DNA of 64,000 bases from Sphingomonas psychrolutea (GTDB lineage: Bacteria; Pseudomonadota; Alphaproteobacteria; Sphingomonadales; Sphingomonadaceae): the NCBI RefSeq assembly GCF_014636175.1, contig NZ_BMDW01000023.1, forward strand, positions 1-64,000, given 5' to 3'. The position numbers and the translations under genes are program-made. The notes beneath the pieces were generated by a model. The model did not search any database. It had not been told where the DNA came from and was given only the letters and a program-made list of their open reading frames with translations. This document shows, piece after piece, positions 59,846-64,000 of the stretch; position 1 is the stretch's first letter; each line of letters begins with the position of its first letter.

Positions 59846-62674
59846 TCACAACGTTCGAACGGGTACTGGCCGCCACGGCGCGAAGGCGCTGGCGTCGCGC
59901 GGCGTCATGCTCGCCAGTTCCGGGCAGTGGCGGAGGATGACGCTGGTCATGCTGTTCTGCTCGATCCAGTCCATCCCGAACGGCGAATAGATTTCGGGCC
60001 GAAAGTCGACCGTCAGGAAGCGGTCGCTCTGCAACCGCCGCGACGCCATCAGGATAAAGATACGGAACGCGGTGTCGGAGAAGCCAAATCCGGACGGGAC
60101 CGGCTCGGCAAATAGCCCGGTCATCGTGTCGATCACGTCGATGCTGCCATAGACGTCGCGCAGCTTGCGAACCGATTCGGGATCGTCGCACAAATCCTCC
60201 CAGCGCTTGATCCGCGGTTTGTGCAGACTGGCGCGGAAATCGTTATAGCGCGGCACGCCGCGGCGCCGCGTACGCACCAGATCGACCACCGCCAGATCGA
60301 TCAATTCGCCATCGCGATCGAACGCGCGCAGCGCATTAGGGTAATTGTGCAGAGCAATCGCGCCGGGGTTCGCGATGCCAAACGAATAAAGCGTGTCGGC
60401 CAATCCGATGCGGCGCATTTCGTCGTCAGTCTCGCGACCCTGAATCTGCGGGAAGTGACGAGTCTCCAGATGCTGTCCGTCGCGATGATTGTAGAAAGCG
60501 TAATCGTCGGGCAGCAGCGGGTGCAGACGATAGACCGTCGCGAAATCCTCGGTCAGGCAATAGGGCGCGCCGGTGTGGTTGGGCTTGGTCAACGGAATGC
60601 CGACCGATGATTCGACATCGAGCAGCCACAGGCCAAGCTTGGTGGTCCAGTCTTTGGCGGACGGGCCGTACCAGTTGTTCTTGAGCGCGATGTCAATGGC
60701 GCGCGTGGCGAGGATCGCCGGGGTCCATTCGACGGTATGGATCTTGGCGATCAGCGCCGACACGATCAGCCGCGCAGTGTGGTACCGGCGGTCGTCGGTC
60801 CAGTTTGGATAATGCCGCGCGAGTTCGTCGCACAGCACATTGTGTTCGCGCGCAAACAAGGTGTGGAGCGCGCTTAGGCCAAGCCACCAGCTCTGGTTGA
60901 AGCCGGTAATGTCCATGCCGTTGATATCGGATGGCAAATAATAATCGGTGGTCAGCCGAATTTTCGCGCCCTCGCGCAGTTTGCTCGCCTGCGCCAGGTC
61001 GGCGCCATAAACTTCGGAGCCGTCCCACCAGTGCGAAGTCTTGTTGCCGAACACCGTCTGCAACCCGTCGCTTTCGTTGAGCGCGATGTTGCCGGCGATC
61101 CGCATAACGTCCTCGGGCGCGCCGCCCGGTGTGTTGCGCCAACGTGGGAAGCCCGGCGGCAGCGGAACCTTGACGTCGTTCTGCCCCAGGTTGAGCCGGG
61201 CATGGTCGACCCAGTCGTGCACCTGGAACTGAATCCAGGCGGCAGCGAGGATATTGAGCGACCGCGCCGGAATGAACGCTTCGCGCTTGAGCAGGGTTTC
61301 GCTCACCGTAACCGGATTGGGCGTGTCGAACAGGTCTGGCCGGTAATCCGGCTTCATGTTGCGGCCGAACGGCTGGCCGACCGACCCCATGTCGGGTGCC
61401 GACAAATCGTTATCGCGCCCGTCAAACGCGCGAGACACGCGATTCTCCTCGAGTGGCAGCGGCGGCACGGGGCGCGCGGTGGGCGGCGCCTCGGGCGTGT
61501 TGGTGTCGATCAAATTGTCGCGCCTGAGCACAAAGCGAAACATGTCGAGGTTGAGCAAGCTCGCGTGAAGCGGGAGCCTGTGCCACTCGACCAGCTTGTT
61601 GATGCCGCGGAAGGTGATGCGCGCGAGCGCGCTGAAGAAGCGGTTACGGCGGATCGGGTCGCTGTGCCAGCGCATCGATAGGCGTTGCGCCGAACTCGCG
61701 TCGTAGGCCGCCTTGCGCGCACGGTTGAGGTTGCCGAGCGGCCGGAACTGATCAGTCGTGTTCCACGGATTGAACGCGAGACCCTCGACCGCGCGCGACG
61801 TGGCGCGCGCGGCGGCTTCCCCCACGTCGCCTTTGGCAATGGTGATCGTCGCGACGCGCTCGGGCGGCGACACGCTTTCGCGCCAGGCGATCGCAGTGTC
61901 CTCGATCGGGGTTTGTGTCTCATCGACGAAACGCTGGAGGAGGAGGTCGAAGGCAATGTCGCCTTGCGCAAGCCGACTTGCGGCTTCCTTCGACAGATAA
62001 TCGGGGTCGCGCGTTGGCGGGTCGCCGGCCGACGGCGCGTCGGCGACGGGGCGGATGATGAAGCGGACCGCTTCGTCGCCCCATTTGATCGCGCCCCGGC
62101 TCCAATAGGATTCGAGTGCGATGCTGCGAATCGTGCGCCCGCGCGCGGCGGAAACGTTGCGCAGCATCCGGATCGTCTCGAATGGCCCTTCCGAGAAGAC
62201 GAGCCCGATCATCCCGCACACTCGCGACACTCGCCCCCCCGCGGTCGCCCCTGCGAAGCGGACGAATTGGCGTGCGTTGCGTGCGTGCGAGACGTGGAAA
62301 TTGGTCGCGAGCCAATCGTGATGTTCCTTGTCCGAAACGATCACCCGCAGCGCGATGCCGCGCAAATCGCGCGCGAAATCGGGTCCGGCATGATTGGCGG
62401 CGTTGGAAATGCGGACGATCGCGCGATAGCGCGCACCCGGTTTGGCGAACCCGACCGTCAGTCCTTCGGGCAGGGTATCGGCAAAGGCGAGGTGCGCGTG
62501 CTCGACCGCGAGCAGCGCCTTGGCATGAAACGCGCGGTCGACGGATGCCGCACCGGTCGCCTTTCTTGCCTTGAGCTGCGCGCGCATGATGTCGATCGCC
62601 AGCCGATCAAATTCGCGACGTTCGGCCTCTTTGGCCGGGTCGCCATTATTATTCTCCGCCCAGTTTGTCGCCAT
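59846..62674 (-). CDS. Catalase-like domain fused to an alpha-dioxygenase-type haem peroxidase
   Basis: 942-residue two-domain protein; the ATG at 62674 has GGAGGGGG 6 bases upstream. Residues about 1-330 form a catalase-like (y4iL-like) domain: AFHAK with His50 in the distal-His place, DLRGIALRVIV and NFHVSHARN. The proximal RxxxY of catalases reads R311-PLG-N315. Residues about 410-942 form an animal-peroxidase/alpha-dioxygenase (PIOX-like) domain: distal His486 in FQVHDW, SALHTLFAREHNVLCDEL, AKIHTVEWTPAIL, and Tyr715-x-x-His718 in VYRLHPLLPD, the Tyr/proximal-His pair of COX and alpha-dioxygenases, plus GVPRYNDFR. It should add O2 to a fatty acid. No signal peptide. Middle gene of a three-gene run. 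Confidence 0.85.
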   Translation of the reverse strand: MATNWAENNNGDPAKEAERREFDRLAIDIMRAQLKARKATGAASVDRAFHAKALLAVEHAHLAFADTLPEGLTVGFAKPGARYRAIVRISNAANHAGPDFARDLRGIALRVIVSDKEHHDWLATNFHVSHARNARQFVRFAGATAGGRVSRVCGMIGLVFSEGPFETIRMLRNVSAARGRTIRSIALESYWSRGAIKWGDEAVRFIIRPVADAPSAGDPPTRDPDYLSKEAASRLAQGDIAFDLLLQRFVDETQTPIEDTAIAWRESVSPPERVATITIAKGDVGEAAARATSRAVEGLAFNPWNTTDQFRPLGNLNRARKAAYDASSAQRLSMRWHSDPIRRNRFFSALARITFRGINKLVEWHRLPLHASLLNLDMFRFVLRRDNLIDTNTPEAPPTARPVPPLPLEENRVSRAFDGRDNDLSAPDMGSVGQPFGRNMKPDYRPDLFDTPNPVTVSETLLKREAFIPARSLNILAAAWIQFQVHDWVDHARLNLGQNDVKVPLPPGFPRWRNTPGGAPEDVMRIAGNIALNESDGLQTVFGNKTSHWWDGSEVYGADLAQASKLREGAKIRLTTDYYLPSDINGMDITGFNQSWWLGLSALHTLFAREHNVLCDELARHYPNWTDDRRYHTARLIVSALIAKIHTVEWTPAILATRAIDIALKNNWYGPSAKDWTTKLGLWLLDVESSVGIPLTKPNHTGAPYCLTEDFATVYRLHPLLPDDYAFYNHRDGQHLETRHFPQIQGRETDDEMRRIGLADTLYSFGIANPGAIALHNYPNALRAFDRDGELIDLAVVDLVRTRRRGVPRYNDFRASLHKPRIKRWEDLCDDPESVRKLRDVYGSIDVIDTMTGLFAEPVPSGFGFSDTAFRIFILMASRRLQSDRFLTVDFRPEIYSPFGMDWIEQNSMTSVILRHCPELASMTPRDASAFAPWRPVPVRTL

Positions 62675-62702
62675 CGGATCCCCCCTCCAACACAATCGGT
62701 CG

Positions 62703-64000
62703 TCAGTCTCCGCGCAAGCGCTCCTCAATCCGCTCGACGATCCCGGCGATCGTGCCGCGCGGCGAGGGGCTGAAATGCGGTATTGCCCAGCGTGTGATTT
62801 TGGCGTCGATGACGCACGGCTTGCCCGACGACAGCGCGTCGGCGAACGCCGCCTCGAACTCATCTTCGGTTTCGACGCTATAGCCGTTGGCGCCGCACGC
62901 GCGGGCATAAGCGGCGAAATCAGGGTTCTGAAAATCAACCAGCCCCGATTCGAAATATTCGGTCATCTGATAGATTTTGATCAGCTTGAACTCACCGTCG
63001 TTGAAGATGATCCAGATCACGGGAAGGTCATGCTCCACCGCGGTCATCAGCTCGAAGCCCGACAGCGAATAGCAACCGTCGCCACAGCCCACCACCACCG
63101 TCCTGTCGGGATGCGCGAGCTTCACGCCAATGGCGCCGTTGGTGCGCGCCGACATCGGGCCGAACTCGCCCGCCTTGCGGAAATGCTGATCGGCCTCCAG
63201 CTCGAGATAATATCCCAGCCACGCCAGATGTGCGCCGGCATCGGCGAGGACAATCGAGCGTTCGGGGAGCATCCGCCCGAGCGCTTGCGCCATCCGTCCG
63301 GGATGGATCTTGCCCGGCAGTGGTAGAATCCTCCGGCTCTCATAGTCGCGCCCGTCGACCACCGCCGGCGCCCGCTGCCCGGTTTTGGCGCCGAGCGAGT
63401 CAATCAGCGCGCGCAGCCCGAGGCGTGCGTCCGCAACCAGCGCCTTGTCGGCCTTGTAGGCCTTGTCGATCTCAAGCTCGGAAATGTTTAAGTGGATCAG
63501 CTTTCGATCGTCGAAGAGCCCGCTCCAATAGTTGAACGTAGCGTGTTGGTTGAACGCGTTGCCGATCGCAATAACGACATCGGCGTCCAGGAACGCCTTC
63601 CACGCGCTGGCGTGCCCGCTGTCGCAGAAAACACCGATCGATAGCGGATGGTTTTCGTCGACGATCCCCTTGCCGTCGAGGGTAGTAAGCAACGGGATTT
63701 GAAATCGTTCGATGAATTCGCGGACCGTGGCGCCCGCGCCGCTGCGGATTGCGCCGAAGCCGATCAGGGCGACCACCGATTTTCCTTTGGCGAACGCCTC
63801 GGCGAGGTAGTTGGCGATGTCCTCGACGCGCGCCGGATCGGGCGCGACCGGTTTGATTGTCAGTTGCAGCGGGCGGTGATTGGTGACGTCGTGCCCGGGC
63901 AACCCGAATTCGCCGGGAACCGAAATGTGCACGGGTCCGGGGCGCCCAGCAAAGGCAGTGTTGACCGCCGCTTCAAGCACGTCGCACGTGTCGTCCGGAT
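62703..64000 (-). CDS. Thiamine-diphosphate-dependent enzyme (N-terminus outside the window)
   Basis: The frame is open to the window edge, so about 130-150 N-terminal residues, including the catalytic Glu, are missing. The central domain (ALIGFGAIRSGAGATVREF, TTLDGKGIVDENHPLSIGVF) and the C-terminal ThDP-binding motif GDG (in CGDGCYSLSGFELM) with Asn (FND) 27 residues later are those of acetolactate synthase/benzaldehyde lyase/2-hydroxyacyl-CoA lyase-type enzymes. The substrate is not evident. It lies 28 bp upstream of the catalase/dioxygenase gene on the same strand, so it is likely cotranscribed. Confidence 0.85.
   Translation of the reverse strand, partial: PDDTCDVLEAAVNTAFAGRPGPVHISVPGEFGLPGHDVTNHRPLQLTIKPVAPDPARVEDIANYLAEAFAKGKSVVALIGFGAIRSGAGATVREFIERFQIPLLTTLDGKGIVDENHPLSIGVFCDSGHASAWKAFLDADVVIAIGNAFNQHATFNYWSGLFDDRKLIHLNISELEIDKAYKADKALVADARLGLRALIDSLGAKTGQRAPAVVDGRDYESRRILPLPGKIHPGRMAQALGRMLPERSIVLADAGAHLAWLGYYLELEADQHFRKAGEFGPMSARTNGAIGVKLAHPDRTVVVGCGDGCYSLSGFELMTAVEHDLPVIWIIFNDGEFKLIKIYQMTEYFESGLVDFQNPDFAAYARACGANGYSVETEDEFEAAFADALSSGKPCVIDAKITRWAIPHFSPSPRGTIAGIVERIEERLRGD

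Overview
The window is GC-rich, densely coded chromosomal DNA from an alphaproteobacterium of the order Sphingomonadales, most likely Sphingomonas or a close relative. This rests on family content (UrcA, UPF0262, DUF1285, a TonB-ExbB-ExbD-ExbD cluster, glnB-glnA), on GC-rich third codon positions, and on frequent GTG/TTG starts. It is not a prophage or plasmid. Apart from a VapBC-like pair and dispersed palindromic repeats there is little sign of mobile DNA.

Layout. 0-6 kb: the possible end of a membrane protein, kynureninase with an exported alpha/beta hydrolase, an UrcA/LysR divergent pair, and parC. 6-12.3 kb: a GGDEF-EAL protein converging on a four-gene minus-strand run (GNAT, DUF1285, Nudix, CCA-adding enzyme), then a GST and folB overlapping a truncated SDR-like gene. 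12.3-16 kb: a TonB energy-transduction operon with two exbD genes and a strong terminator. 16-23.5 kb: a small TPR protein, dCTP deaminase, a predicted secreted zinc peptidase, a cdd/GH25/UPF0262 run, an S24-type repressor opposite a small HTH gene, and a chemoreceptor. 23.5-31 kb: tamA-tamB, a vapBC-like pair, and an ATP-grasp gene after an aldehyde dehydrogenase. 32-38 kb: quinone oxidoreductase, a DMT exporter, a slipin, an S41 peptidase and a membrane-bound AraC-type regulator. 38-43 kb: glnB-glnA, map, a CinA-type protein, a lipoprotein and tRNA-Gly(CCC). 43-51 kb: a leucine/isovalerate (liu) catabolic cluster with liuA, liuB, liuD and a CaiB-type CoA transferase, interrupted by three unrelated small genes and palindromic elements. 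51-58 kb: a HerA-like ATPase, hflK-hflC-degQ membrane protein quality control, and mrp with a CoA-binding protein.

The most unusual locus is the right end (58.5-64 kb, minus strand). A thiamine-diphosphate enzyme (cut by the window edge), a 942-residue fusion of a catalase-like domain to a fatty-acid alpha-dioxygenase/animal-peroxidase domain, and a diverged nitroreductase-like protein lie 28 and 7 bp apart. I propose that they form an oxylipin or fatty-acid alpha-oxidation operon. That function is inferred from families and gene order and is not demonstrated.

Non-coding structure is also notable. Long inverted repeats fill many intergenic gaps, and one of them supplies both the ribosome-binding site and the C-terminal codons of a gene. 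A second dispersed element occurs three times between 38 and 43 kb. Several perfect palindromes sit at the starts of regulator genes.
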